Shown here piece by piece: positions 1 to 10,102 of a DNA stretch of 64,000 bases. Position numbers and translations under genes: made by a program. The notes under the pieces are model-generated. The model saw only the letters and a list, made by a program, of their open reading frames with translations, searched no databases and was not told where the DNA came from. The first letter of the stretch is position 1; each line of letters opens with the position of its first letter. Source of the DNA: Aspergillus flavus (lineage: Eukaryota; Ascomycota; Eurotiomycetes; Eurotiales; Aspergillaceae); NCBI RefSeq assembly GCF_009017415.1, contig NC_092403.1, positions 434,001-498,000 of the forward strand, given 5' to 3'.

Positions 1-796
1 TGCGGTCGAACACCTTCTTGATTCCGACGTATCCGTCGCGAGCCAAGAGAGCACCGAAGAGTCCGTTGCGAGCGGCGAACGCGTGCTGTACACGCTTCAC
101 CATTCCTTCGTACTGTGCTGCCATCAGCCCGCCCGCCTGTGTGCAGGCGATCCCGACCGCTGACTCGGTGTCATCTGGGCTGAGGCCCAAGAGCTTCGAG
201 GACGCAGCTGCCGCTGCCGGAGAACCGAAGACCGGACCTGAGTGCCATCCCCGCGAAAGCAGATCTGCACCGTACATGGCGGATCCGACTCGTGGTCCCG
301 TTTCGAATCCCACCACTAGGGCAACGAGGAAATCGAGTCCCGAGACCACGCTCTTCCGGTGTCCCTTGGACTGCACTTCGGCTGCGGCGAATAATGCAGG
401 CAAGAGGACACTGGCGGAGTGGAGCGGTGCGGCACTGTGGTAATCATCTAGCTCTACGGCTTGGATGAATGAACCGTTGAGAATGGCCGCTGCTTGGGGG
501 CCGTATCGCTAGTTGCCGTTAGTCAATCATTCATTGGGTGGATATTGGATAGTTAATACCCGGTTGTATCCTATGACACTACAATATCCTTCGGGTTCAT
601 AGTCATCGATGGCCTTGGCTGCTTGCTCGGACCACGGGACGTGAGATCCGACCAAGCCACAGGCGATGCCGTCGAGCAGCAAATGTTTGGCTCGTTGAAG
701 GACATCTGCAGGGATGTCTGAGGGCTTGAGCTCTGTCACCCAGTTGCAGAGCTCTGCAGTGACGTTTCCTTCTGGCGTGGAGTCTGTGACGGTCAT
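1..796 (-). CDS. CadA-like (alkyl-)cis-aconitate decarboxylase, MmgE/PrpD family, 3' part missing at window edge
   Basis: Belongs to the MmgE/PrpD family and resembles fungal cis-aconitate decarboxylase CadA more than 2-methylcitrate dehydratase. I see the N-terminal stretch ending LLLDGIACGLVG, the motif ELDDYHSAAPLHSAS, and MVKRVQHAFAARNG, all features of CadA. The likely role is decarboxylating an alkyl cis-aconitate to an alkylitaconate. The start is the ATG at 796, because the preceding in-frame ATG at 841 adds a stretch unlike the family. One intron fits, 559-509 (51 bases), in phase 0. Exon 2 runs out of the window, so about 248 of some 490 residues are visible. It is divergent from the lactonase at 1144, sharing a 347-base promoter. 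No lesion is visible. Family assignment is sure; CadA versus dehydratase is an inference from motif similarity. Confidence 0.85.
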
Positions 797-1143
797 TGTG
801 TAATGATTGCGATGCTGAAGACAGGGAATATGGACTTTCACTCTCTCATTGGGTCTTAGAGGTCTTATTCATAAATAGAAAAATGCGGATGTATGACCCC
901 GAGACGATTTCTGGAAATTCCTCCACGCGGGTCCTCGGGGGCGTACGCCTCCCCTTCGCGGACCGGCGTCCGAGTCGCGCGAAGCATAGCAATTTCTGAA
1001 GCCGAGCAAGGCGAGATTGTATGTAGAATGGAGGCGTTACCGCCCGAAGGTCAGAGAACGAAGGTAGTTAAAAGAAGTAATCTTCACCAGAGAGACAGGA
1101 GACATTGTGACAGAATCACACATCCTATGGAACAGATTCAAAG
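797..1143. promoter_or_regulatory. Divergent promoter between decarboxylase and lactonase 1
   Basis: This 347-base gap separates two divergent starts and must carry both promoters. It holds a GC-rich patch with a 10-base palindrome GGCGTACGCC at 940-949 and an inverted repeat CCCCGAG (897-903) / CTCGGGG (935-941). These could be sites for a zinc-cluster regulator or just a local GC-rich patch. I see no clear TATA box. Confidence 0.45.
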
Positions 1144-2549
1144 ATGCTTTCCTACACTAGCCACTGTCTGCAGGCACTGCTCGGGGTCGCCTCCCTACCC
1201 TACCGGCAATACCAGGCGTACTCCAGCCCTCAAGCACCCCTCCAAGTACCCCAAGTACCCCAAGCCGGACCCCCAATCACCACACTGGTCTCGTCATGCG
1301 CGGGGTTCAGCTACCCGGAGGTTGCCTGTATTGATCGCTACGGATCCCTCCTGCAAGGCGAGTTCGAGCGCAAAGTACGCAACGTGCTTGGCGACGCCGA
1401 CACCTACATCTCCACCAACGCGCCGTCAGAACCAACCTTCTCCGATCTGCAGAATGCCGATTTCCTCGTATGGAACCAATCGGCGGCAAAGGCCATCCTG
1501 GGTCCCAACCCGCACGTCGATTTCATGTTCAGCATCGAGGACTGCTCCCACGAGGCTCCCGTGTACGTCCCCACTACTAACGAACTGTACTTCTCCCGCT
1601 TACAGCAGGGATTCCTCCCTCAACTGGTGATTAACTTGAACAATGACCCTCCTACTTTGGAAGAGAAGCTAGCCCAGCCACCTATTTACGCCGCCACGGG
1701 AGCGCGATTCCGTGATGGCCTCCTCTACCTCGCCACGATAGGCGGAAACGAGTCTCTTGCCGGCTACACGTTTCGTCCAGGTCTGTATACGTTGGACCCT
1801 ATTACGGGAAAAACTCAAGCTCTTCTGAACAACTACTACGGGTATTATTTCAATGCAGTGGACGATCTTGACATCGATCATGAAGGTCAGATCTGGTTCA
1901 CGGACAATGGTAACACTGCCTTCCTCCTCCCTACCCTCCCTACTCCACTACCTACCCCCCTATCAAACAGTCCAGCTAAACAACCAATTCCCAAAACTCG
2001 AAAGATTACGGCCGTCCCTGCCAAGTAAACACCTACGCCCCCCAAATCAACGCCGCCACCTACCGCTTCAACCCCAAAACCGGGCTCGTAACCATGGTCG
2101 ACGACACCCTCCTCGAACCCAACGGACTCACCTTCTCCCCGGACAACAAAACCGTCTATCTAACCGACACAGGCGCCGGCTCCGCAATCATCGACCCCAA
2201 CATCTACCCAGCACCGCACATCGCCTACAACTCCACGCGCAAAGGCCGCACCATCTACGCGTACGACGTGGCGCCGTCCCGCAAGGCATTGCTGAATAAA
2301 CGCCCCGTGTACTTGTCCATGGAGTATGCGCCAGATGGAATCAAGACTTCCCGGGAAGGGTATTTGGTGTCGGCGACGGGGAAGGGGGTGGTTGTTTTGA
2401 CGGATGAGGGGGAGCCGTTGGTGAGGGTGCAGACTAATTTCACGGTGATTAATATTGCGTTTGCCGGGGCGGAGAGGGATGAGCTTTGGGCTATTGGGAA
2501 GGGGGGTGTGGCGAGGATCAGGTGGGGGTTGAGGGGGTCTTATGCTTGA
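1144..2549 (+). CDS. SMP-30/gluconolactonase-like lactonase 1
   Basis: A six-bladed beta-propeller lactonase of the SMP-30/gluconolactonase/LRE family, hydrolysing or forming a lactone. Motifs seen: HEAPVYVP, DIDHEGQIWFTDND, EPNGLTFSPDNKTVYLTDTGAG and YAPDGIKTSREGYL, which supply the usual metal-binding Glu/Asn/Asp positions. One intron, 1910-2004, rejoins the frame exactly (GAT-TAC-GGC across the junction), giving 436 residues. The N-terminus is only weakly hydrophobic and is followed by a short QVPQVPQ repeat, so a signal peptide is doubtful, unlike its paralogue at 8252-9661. It is transcribed away from the decarboxylase gene. In known alkylitaconate lactone clusters such lactonases act late, on the bicyclic lactone. 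The substrate here is inferred from the neighbours. Confidence 0.88.
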
Positions 2550-3682
2550 TTCCTGTCTTGGGTTTGATGACTTACTTTTGGTGGTTTGGTTAATTTGGGT
2601 TCATGATGTTCATGTCGGGTTTCATTTGTGTCAAGGGTGAGATTTAGAGTCGTTTACAATCAGCGAAAGAGATCAAAGAAAATAAAGAGATCTCCATTAT
2701 CCCTGAACAAGAGGCTGCGCTTATTTTTGTAGACAGTGGACGAATACTCTAATTTAGGGCTGGTCTGACCCTAAACCCCGCGCCGTGGTGCCGCGTACAG
2801 GCACTGTTTCTATCCGATATATCAGATCGTTTCAACTAGATTGGGCACTGGGCGGAGTCAGCCCCGCCGGAGATGAGTGGATGCTTGGACTTACGGCTAG
2901 ATAAGATCCACCGATGCCGTGGCGGGGCGGAGCCTCGGAGAAGATATGATGCTTTGCATACGGCTGAATTATGGGTTCCGAGTGCTGGGGCAGAGTTGGC
3001 CCGTCGGAGATGGTGGGATGCTTTGATTTACTCCTGACCTGTGTTCTCCGAGTTAGGGCTTACGTGGATAATGCACGGGGCTCTGGCCTGATGCTGCTTA
3101 TGTAGTGTAGGTTATGTACACGATGGCATTTAACAATGTTATTCTAGGTTGCAGCTATGTTTTCTTTGGAGAATTTTATGCTGAATCCGGTTCTGCTGCA
3201 GGGACTTTGCAGAGAAGTATAAAAAGTTGCGCGCATAGAACATTCTTAACGTTGACAATGGCCGTTCACGGTTGCCGTCCATAGATGAGCACAGCACGCA
3301 GATAGCCTGATCTTTATAAAGCAGTGTGAGAAACTCTCTCTTAATTCATTTATTGATCCCCCTTTGGCGCTTATATGATAAGAATGCCCACTCACTATAT
3401 GCCTTTGCATACCAGGTGCATTCCTATCCAGAGCACCTCCAGGCACATAATTTGCTAGCGAACGCTTCTAAACCTGGGGTGTTTGTTACTACACAATTGG
3501 TATGCTGCGAGATCTCCCGCTAAGAGAAGGAATCTGGCTTATTAGGGCTCTTACTACTAGAATGTGATCACCACATGCATTTCTTATCGGACAACAGCCT
3601 TCTGGCAGCCATGATCAAGACGGGAGCCTGAGGCAGTCCATTCAAGCCCAGAAAAAGTAAGAATCTGATACTGGGTCTCTTG
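2550..3682. other. Intergenic, 1.1 kb, with degenerate tandem repeats
   Basis: No convincing gene. It contains the downstream sequence of lactonase 1, three degenerate repeats around 2849-3025 (listed separately), and unremarkable AT-richer sequence up to the end of the ankyrin gene. Confidence 0.6.
2849..3025. repeat. Three degenerate repeats of about 65-72 bases
   Basis: Three copies begin near 2851, 2921 and 2986. Each has a GC-rich head (GGCGGAG or GCAGAG), then CGGAGA, then GATGCTT about 10 bases on; copies 1 and 2 continue with TACGGCT. Copies are clearly related but diverged. This may be an old tandem duplication or the remnant of a small mobile element; the CGGAG words could also bind a zinc-cluster factor. 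Confidence 0.5.
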
Positions 3683-5668
3683 TCAGTTAGAAAGTGCAGC
3701 CACAATATCCTGCTTCAACTTGGCCTTTTTGGCAAACTCCTTCACATTTTTCCCGTTTTTGTTTCGGATAGAAAAGTCCACGTTCTGTGTTCCAACAAGC
3801 AACTGTACAATGGACAGATCCCCGCCTTGTGCGGCGTAGAAGATAGCAGTTCTGCCTTCAGCATCCCGCAAGTTGAGGTCAATATCTCGATGATTCAGTA
3901 ACCTTTCCACAATTGGCCTGTCATTCACAGCAATTGCGTACATAAGCGGAGTTCGGTCGGAGGGGTCCTGAAAATTGACGTTGACTTGCGGACTGCGTAG
4001 CAGAGCATCTACAAGTGGAGCATTGTGGCTTTTCGCGGCCCAAGAAAGGGGGCACCTCGTATCTCCGGCATGAAATAACCGCCTTTTATTCTGCTGCTCC
4101 AGGCGAATCAATTCCATTTGATAGGAGTAGAGGTGCGGATTAGATGGATTGGGGCTCGCAGAAGGTAAAGCGGATCTAAGAGAGATCTTTTGCGCCGCAC
4201 TAGATGGGTCATCGAAGAATGCGTGTGGGATTATTTCCGGCTCTGGTCGCCCCGGGCCATTAGGATGCGGATCTGACCCGTTTGGATCAGCGTTGGAAAA
4301 AAGAAGATTTTCGAAGCCTGGGCTCTTCCATAATCCACAGTGAATAGCGTTCCACAAAGCGACACGGGCAAACCCTTGGCCAGCCCATTCTTGTATGATG
4401 CAGTGGTTAGTAGACGCCGCTGGGAATCCTACCAGTGTTTCTTCTGTCACTTCCTTTGGGGGCGCCTCGGACAATGGATAGAAAAATTGCTGGATGAAAG
4501 AGAAGTTGCATGCGTGGAGACATTTCAGAATGGCCTGGTTCCAGATTTTCTTTTCTACCAAGAATTCTGTGACGCTAGTGAAAAGTCCTAGAGCGTCCTG
4601 ATCTTGATAACGTTTGAAGTATTGACAGAGTAAGACCCAAAAGGCTGGTGGTGGTTTCTTTGAAGAGACCCCATCGCAGTTCAAGACCCACGTCAGACCA
4701 TCAACCTCGTTAGCTCTGATCAGAAGGGGTAGTATAAGAGTTCCTGCTGCGCCACGAACGAGATCAATTACTTGCTTCACAAGGCCGTCGTCGCCGAATC
4801 GAAGCACATTCTGGAATGCACCTTGCAAACGAATCTCCCGACTATCAATAAACAGCCGATTGGGGACAGCCTTGTAAGCCAATCGGCGTGCAATGACACG
4901 GCCTCTTTCTGTTGAGATAGACAGAGGGCTGGCTAGCAGGTGGAGAAAAGCGGGCCAGTTATACTTGCCACAAATAGTCAAGTCGATGTTTGGGTGGTCG
5001 ATCAGAGTTGCGAGGATCTCCAGGTTACCCTTCTCAGCGGCCGCCGTCAAAGGTGTCTCAAACTGCCCATTGATCATGATCTTGCAGTTCACGTCGGGCA
5101 TGGATTCCCCAAGCAGAAACTCTACCAGTCGAAGCCCTGCATTGCGGCCTGCCTTCGTGGCGAGAAGAAGAGCGTAGTCAAAAATACGCGATGCAAAGGC
5201 AGCTTCTGCCCACGTCGCACGAACAGAAATCGCTCCCATTGCTGAAAAACTGTGGATTCTCTCTCGGGGGAGCCATCTTCTATGAGGGATTCAGTGCCAC
5301 TGACTTCAGAGTCCTGGTATTCAAACGCGCCCGTCTCTATCAAGAAATCAGCGATTTCATGAAAGCCCAGTGAGATGGCAGTTTTTTAAAGAACGATGTT
5401 CCCTTTCTGCATTGCAGTGCGGCCACAGCAGTGCGACAATATCCGCGTACCCCCCTCCAACAGCGACTTCGAGGAGGCTAGAATTTTGCGGCCCCCTGCC
5501 AGCTCCTAGACTCATAAGAAATCTGCAGGCTTCTGGCTGGCCACTCTGCACAGCGAACCAGAGAGGCGTCTTCCCGTCTTCATTGGGACCGTCGACATCA
5601 CAGCCTTGCTCAACGGCAAATTTTATCGCGTCGATGCGGCCTTGGCTTGCTGCTTCATAAATATCCAT
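3683..5668 (-). pseudogene. Ankyrin-repeat protein gene, frameshifted
   Basis: The N-terminal part, from the ATG at 5668, has ankyrin units (DGKTPLWFAVQSGQPEACRF). The long C-terminal part (from 5239) has more (DRTPLMYAIAVNDRPIVERLL, EGRTAIFYAAQGGDLSIVQLL) and ends at 3683. The two halves are in different frames. The first break is in a run of six A on the coding strand at 5382-5387: with five, the reading continues as KTAISLGFHEIADFL, a proper ankyrin unit. A second shift near 5240 is needed, or a poor intron there. Intact, the protein would have about 650 residues. Ankyrin proteins bind other proteins; no enzymatic domain is visible. It sits inside the metabolite cluster but has no obvious role in it. 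A sequencing error in the A run is possible. Confidence 0.6.
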
Positions 5669-6800
5669 CGTTCTGGATCCACTTATTGTTTGATGTGAGA
5701 TCTGACGGAAAGAGGAATCAAGAAATCATAGCAATTGAACAACGTGGGTATGTATCACCAACTCGGTGCGGGCGCTTAGGAAGAACGATGTGGTTGGGCG
5801 AGAAAGAAAGGGGGATCCACTTCGGGGGCGGGGCTGGAATAGCCCTTGCGCCCAATTTAGGAGATCTTTTAGCCATGTACTTCGTACTTTTGTCTGTGTC
5901 TCTCTAGTTTTCGGACCCGTCGTCAAATCGACAGTGGCTGGAAATGTTTGTTGATTGATTGATTGTATGATCGACATTCGAGGCCGTGCAGTATGCTCAC
6001 CGCTTTGTTGACCGCCTCCGACTCTCTTATCAGTCATGTGAAAAGTGGATCGGATCAACCCAGCTCCGTGGACAACCCGAGGTTCAACCTCCGCGTTCTC
6101 TGTCGCTTAGTAAAACCTGACTAAGATTTTCTTTGTCTCTTAATAACTTCTTTATATCAACAGGTTTGGGTTTGATATATTATATATAGATTCTGTGCAT
6201 CATTCCTTACTGAATCCAAATAAGAAAAGGACAGAAAGCTCAGCGTTTACTCTTCGTTGAGGAAACCATTCATGTATCTGAGTTCCGCGGAGTGATATAT
6301 ATATTCTCTGGCAATGGATATGCCAAGGCATGCAATCTAGAGACTCCCCCCCTGTACTGCAGTAAAAGGACTGGGATAAACAATCAATGACCATACACCA
6401 CGTGTGCTATGTTAAGCGGATATCAGATAGGAATCGGGAAATCATCGTGGAAAGCCACACTTTTAATTTTGTTGAGCAGCATGAATGATGACGTTGTTCC
6501 TCTACAATCTGCTGGCAATTGATAACGGACAGCAAAGCGGTCGACAAAGCGGTGGCTAGTTCAACAGCGGTCAATTAGGCGGTAGAGATACTGCTGGAAT
6601 TGAAGTTATGGTGGAGTGACGGCATGCTGGTAGTGCTTAAGTTATGCATGTTTTAAACTTTATCGTGAACTTATATCCAGTACATTTACATGGAGTAATA
6701 ATTGCTTCATATTGCGATAGAAATCTTAGAATTCATGATGAAATATTCTTCAATGTACAACAATATCTAGAACCCATTCTCAAAACCCAAGAAAAACCGA
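5669..6800. other. Intergenic, 1.1 kb
   Basis: I see no gene I can support. It lies between the start of the ankyrin gene and the 3' end of the cupin gene and has short AT-rich stretches such as the TATATAT run near 6175-6190. Confidence 0.5.
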
Positions 6801-7340
6801 TCAGTGCTTAACCTCGCCCAACGACTCGCCCAACTCCTGGCCATTGACGATGACCGGCTTGGCATCCAGGGCAATATACAAGGCGCGCGCAAACTGAGTC
6901 TTGCTGGGGTTGCGCCAGCAGTGGTTGGTACCTCTCTGCACGGCAACATCACCCCTCTTCATCAATCGCTTCTCGCCGCCTTCCACCTCCAGCTCCAGCT
7001 CGCCCTCAATGACCACTCCGAAGTCCACGGTCACAGTGCGATGCCACATGGGCTCACAGCCTGGGTGGTAGTCGACGTAGCGCACGACGGCACCGCCGGG
7101 GATCATGAAGGGAGGGTGATTGACGAGGTGGTCCTTGTATTGGTTCAAGTCGGCATCGTGGCTGAGGGGAGCGGGAAAGGACCCGAGGGTGTAGGCGAGG
7201 AAGAAATCGACGCCAATGTTGGTGCGCTCCCATTCGATTGGCTCGGGGATTTTGGTCTCGAAGGTGGGGGTTCCGTCTTCCTTGTGGGTCGTGATGAAGC
7301 GGTGGACTTGGGGGAAGTCTTTCTCAGGAAGGGAGCCCAT
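6801..7340 (-). CDS. Cupin-domain protein
   Basis: Intronless, 179 residues, one cupin barrel. The core is near residues 90-150: HRTVTVDFGVVIEGELELEV followed by RGDVAVQRGTNHCWRN. This is the fungal small-cupin pattern in which one His of the usual metal set in motif 1 is replaced, while motif 2 keeps GxxHxW. The N-terminus has no targeting signal, so the protein is probably cytosolic. It lies between the two lactonases and may share regulation with them. Similar cupins in fungal clusters are proposed to act as isomerases, dehydratases or decarboxylases, but I cannot assign a reaction. Length and motifs are normal and there is no sign of damage. Confidence 0.85.
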   Translation of the reverse strand: MGSLPEKDFPQVHRFITTHKEDGTPTFETKIPEPIEWERTNIGVDFFLAYTLGSFPAPLSHDADLNQYKDHLVNHPPFMIPGGAVVRYVDYHPGCEPMWHRTVTVDFGVVIEGELELEVEGGEKRLMKRGDVAVQRGTNHCWRNPSKTQFARALYIALDAKPVIVNGQELGESLGEVKH

Positions 7341-8251
7341 TTTGAAGGTTGATTGCTGATGGAGGACTTGAGTAATTGAGGAATTGATTGTCTGATTGAG
7401 TGATTGATTCTGAGTGAGTTGGAATCAAGACCTCCATGATTGGGATGTTATTTATGTGATCCGTGGTTTGGATGATGTCGGGCATCGGAGGACGATGGTT
7501 CGGAAGCTTGTGGTCTTCTCGGTCTCGTTGCAACCGCAGGCGGAGGTCGGCGCCCGAGCCCCGCAGCTCTTATGCAAGCATGACAATCCATGGGTGAGTA
7601 ATCGAGGACTATTGCTCATGTAATTCGTATTAGCTGAGAAACTTCTTTGTCTTTTTTTATCACTTTGTTATGTTACTATCATTATGTTATTGTCCTCAGT
7701 TGAAGTCCTACTCGATGATGGTATGCTTCCTCTATTGCTGATGCTTTCTTAGGGTTAGGGTTCCCGCCCCACGTATATCGACTGCTCTCCGTAAGCACTT
7801 TACTTTTCTTGTCTCTAAAGTAATCTTCCCACATTTCTTTCGGAAAATCCTTCCTTATCGCTGTGACAGAAATGACCTCCGATTGACTGATCTTGATACC
7901 TCTACACGAGGATAAACCCCCTGCCAAGAAAACACAAGAACTACGGAGTAATGTTGTCGCAAAGTTACTCTAGTGCTTATGTTTGGAAAAAGTCAAAGAA
8001 GAAAGCCGGCGACGGTAGAATTGGATCTCTATGGAAAAACACCTTCACTAAAGAATACCCACCTCAGTGGGGAATGGATCACAAGTAGTGTGACAAAATC
8101 TAAAAATATTTAAGAAGAAAGAAAAAGAAGAAGAAAAAAAAATAACAAAAGAAATGAAGACTGAAGGATGGGAGAAAGCGGGAAAGAAAGAAGGAAGAAA
8201 GAAGGAAGAAAGAAGGAAGAAAGGAGAGAAAGGCAATCACAAATCCAACTC
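7341..8251. other. Intergenic, 0.9 kb, promoter of the cupin gene and a purine tract
   Basis: Holds the upstream region of the cupin gene and the convergent 3' side of lactonase 2. A short open frame at 7682-7927 on the minus strand has no recognisable features. The only clear structure is the purine-rich tract listed at 8098-8240. Confidence 0.5.
8098..8240. repeat. Purine-rich low-complexity tract (GAA/GGAA repeats)
   Basis: About 140 bases almost purely A and G on the plus strand, including tandem GAAGAAA and GGAAGAAA units near 8185-8232. Such tracts are common microsatellites and may affect the 3' end of lactonase 2 transcripts, which stops at 8252. Confidence 0.75.
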
Positions 8252-9661
8252 TTACTCTAGAGCAGGACCAGTCAAGTTCAGTCTAGCTCGCGCAACAGCG
8301 CCGTGCCCAACAATCCACAGCTCATCCAAGTTCTTACCACCAAAGACCATGTTCACGGCGGTGAAGTTAGTCTGGATGCTTAGCAATGGTGTGCCGGTGG
8401 TATCAAGGATGTCAACACCCTTGCCCGCCCCGGTAATCACATATCCATTGCTAGCCACCTTAAGACCATCAGGAACGAAGTCCTTCGCTGTGTAGATCGG
8501 TCGGCGGTTCTTGAGATACGATCCATCCTCGCTCACGTCGAAAGCGTAGACTGTGCGACGGTTGGTGGAGTTGTACTGGAGCGATGGCACCTCGCTCAAT
8601 GGCACTCTCGGGTCAATCATGGGGACACCGGCATCAGTGTCTGTGAGGTAGAGGGTTTTGTAGTCGGGAGAGAAAGCAACACCATTGGGACAATGCAGGG
8701 TGTCATCCACAATATTCACTGCTCCAGTTTCTGGGTCGTAACGGTAAACCGATGCCTGGACCTGAGGGGCGACTGTCGAGGTACCGTGGTTGCGGGCGAG
8801 GACTATAGCTGCATCAGTATGGACTAAGGTGAGATCCCGGGTCCAGGAACTTACAAGGATCACTAAACCAGATGCGACCGTGTTGGTCAATATCCATGTC
8901 GTTGGCCTGTGTTGAAAAGTTAGTCCGTGAGCCACTAGGCGTGGATCCACCAATGTGCAGAAATGCGACAAAGGGGACCCGCCTCGCGTATGGGCAGTGG
9001 GCATGCTTACCTGGTTAAAGTACCATCCAAAATAGTTGTTGACCTCAATGGTGGATTTCCGGGTTTTGGGATCCACCGAGTAGATTCCTGGGTGATAAGG
9101 ACCCCCTTCCAGGGTGGAATTGCCACCTCCAGCGGAGAAATAGATCTTTCCATTCCTATAGCGGGCCCCGGATGGAGCGTAGAGAGGTGGGTCGGTCAGA
9201 ACCTCTGAGATGGTAGGGGAATCACCATCCAGACTGATGACCTGCTGGTGTAGCTCTCCTTTACCCAGTTCAGAGAACCACAGCTCGTTGGTGTCCGGGA
9301 CATATACGGGCGCCTCGTGTCCGCCAGTTGAGATAGTAAACACAATATCATACGCCGGGTCGGATCCTAGGATTTCGCTACCACGCTGTTGATCCCAGAC
9401 TAGGAATGTGGCCTTCCCAACCTGCTGGAACGAGTCGTCATTGGCCACTTCGGTCGATGAGTAAGTGTCCACGTTACTGATGTCGACGCTGGCCTTGCGG
9501 TAGAAGTCAAGGGGCATTTTCGACGCATAACGGTACATGCAGGCGACACGTGGGAAGCTGTAGCCAGTGCAGGCTTGAACCAGGGGGGTGGAATTGTTCC
9601 CGGCAGATGCTAGCGGGGCTATGCATAGCGCCAGGGAGACCAATCGCAGAGATAAATACAT
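8252..9661 (-). CDS. SMP-30/gluconolactonase-like lactonase 2, secreted
   Basis: A paralogue of lactonase 1 with the same order of motifs: HEAPVYVPDTNELWFSELG, DMDIDQHGRIWFSDP, CPNGVAFSPDYKTLYLTDTDAG, FVPDGLKVASNGYV. The ATG at 9661 is chosen over the one at 9721 because it opens a clean signal peptide (MYLSLRLVSLALCIAPLASA). Introns fit at 9010-8907 and at 8854 to either 8809 or 8803; both acceptors keep the frame, giving 419 or 417 residues. The protein should be secreted or enter the secretory path, where it would form or hydrolyse a lactone, presumably the cluster product. It is divergent from the dioxygenase gene at 10467 across a promoter with striking repeats. Confidence 0.88.
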   Translation of the reverse strand: MYLSLRLVSLALCIAPLASAGNNSTPLVQACTGYSFPRVACMYRYASKMPLDFYRKASVDISNVDTYSSTEVANDDSFQQVGKATFLVWDQQRGSEILGSDPAYDIVFTISTGGHEAPVYVPDTNELWFSELGKGELHQQVISLDGDSPTISEVLTDPPLYAPSGARYRNGKIYFSAGGGNSTLEGGPYHPGIYSVDPKTRKSTIEVNNYFGWYFNQVSMPTAHTRGGSPLSHFCTLVDPRLVAHGLTFQHRPTTWILTNTVASGLVILVSSWTRDLTLVHTDAAIVLARNHGTSTVAPQVQASVYRYDPETGAVNIVDDTLHCPNGVAFSPDYKTLYLTDTDAGVPMIDPRVPLSEVPSLQYNSTNRRTVYAFDVSEDGSYLKNRRPIYTAKDFVPDGLKVASNGYVITGAGKGVDILDTTGTPLLSIQTNFTAVNMVFGGKNLDELWIVGHGAVARARLNLTGPALE

Positions 9662-9985
9662 GGTGGGATTTTGCTGACGATTTATAGAGATGTAAAACGA
9701 GTGACTTGATGTTGATGCCACCCAAATGAGACGAGAAATTACCCTCTACTTATACTTCGTCTTCTATCTACTGAATGACAGACTCAGGTCCAGCTGAAGA
9801 AGAACACTGCCTTCTAATCTCCTGTTGGGGGCCGAATCCTTCATCATCTTACGTTCGAGATGAGATACATCGAGGCTCGAGCACTATGTTAGACTTCCGC
9901 CAATGCATCAACCACATGGCACATCCCGGCCAGACCACGTTGTGCCAGGAACTAAACAAGGGTGGCCTGAAATGCAGAAATCCTG

Positions 9986-10005
9986 CAGAATCCTGCAGGA
10001 TTCTG
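9986..10005. promoter_or_regulatory. 20-base perfect palindrome
   Basis: CAGAATCCTGCAGGATTCTG equals its own reverse complement. A further half copy (AATCCTGCAG) overlaps its left side at 9979-9988. Placement in a divergent promoter suggests a dimeric regulator site. Confidence 0.6.
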
Positions 10006-10048
10006 TGACACAACTCAAACTAGGCTGACGATTAGCGATGCATGGGGC

Positions 10049-10102
10049 CGGAGAAAATAGGTTGTTCGGAGAAAGTATGTCGTTCGGAGCAGATACGCCG
10101 CT
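10049..10102. repeat. Three tandem 18-base repeats starting CGGAG
   Basis: The copies are 10049-10066, 10067-10084 and 10085-10102: CGGAGAAAATAGGTTGTT, CGGAGAAAGTATGTCGTT and CGGAGCAGATACGCCGCT. The period is exactly 18 bases and every copy starts with CGGAG. The CGG triplet is the core of most zinc-cluster factor sites, so this is a good candidate for a cluster-specific regulatory array. Confidence 0.6.

Noticed and set aside
18..443. Open frame of 141 residues on the plus strand at the left edge
   Set aside because: It lies antisense to the decarboxylase exon, and the minus-strand reading matches a known family throughout.
7682..7927. 81-residue minus-strand open frame between cupin and lactonase 2
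   Set aside because: No recognisable motif, no signal or membrane segment, and unremarkable sequence.
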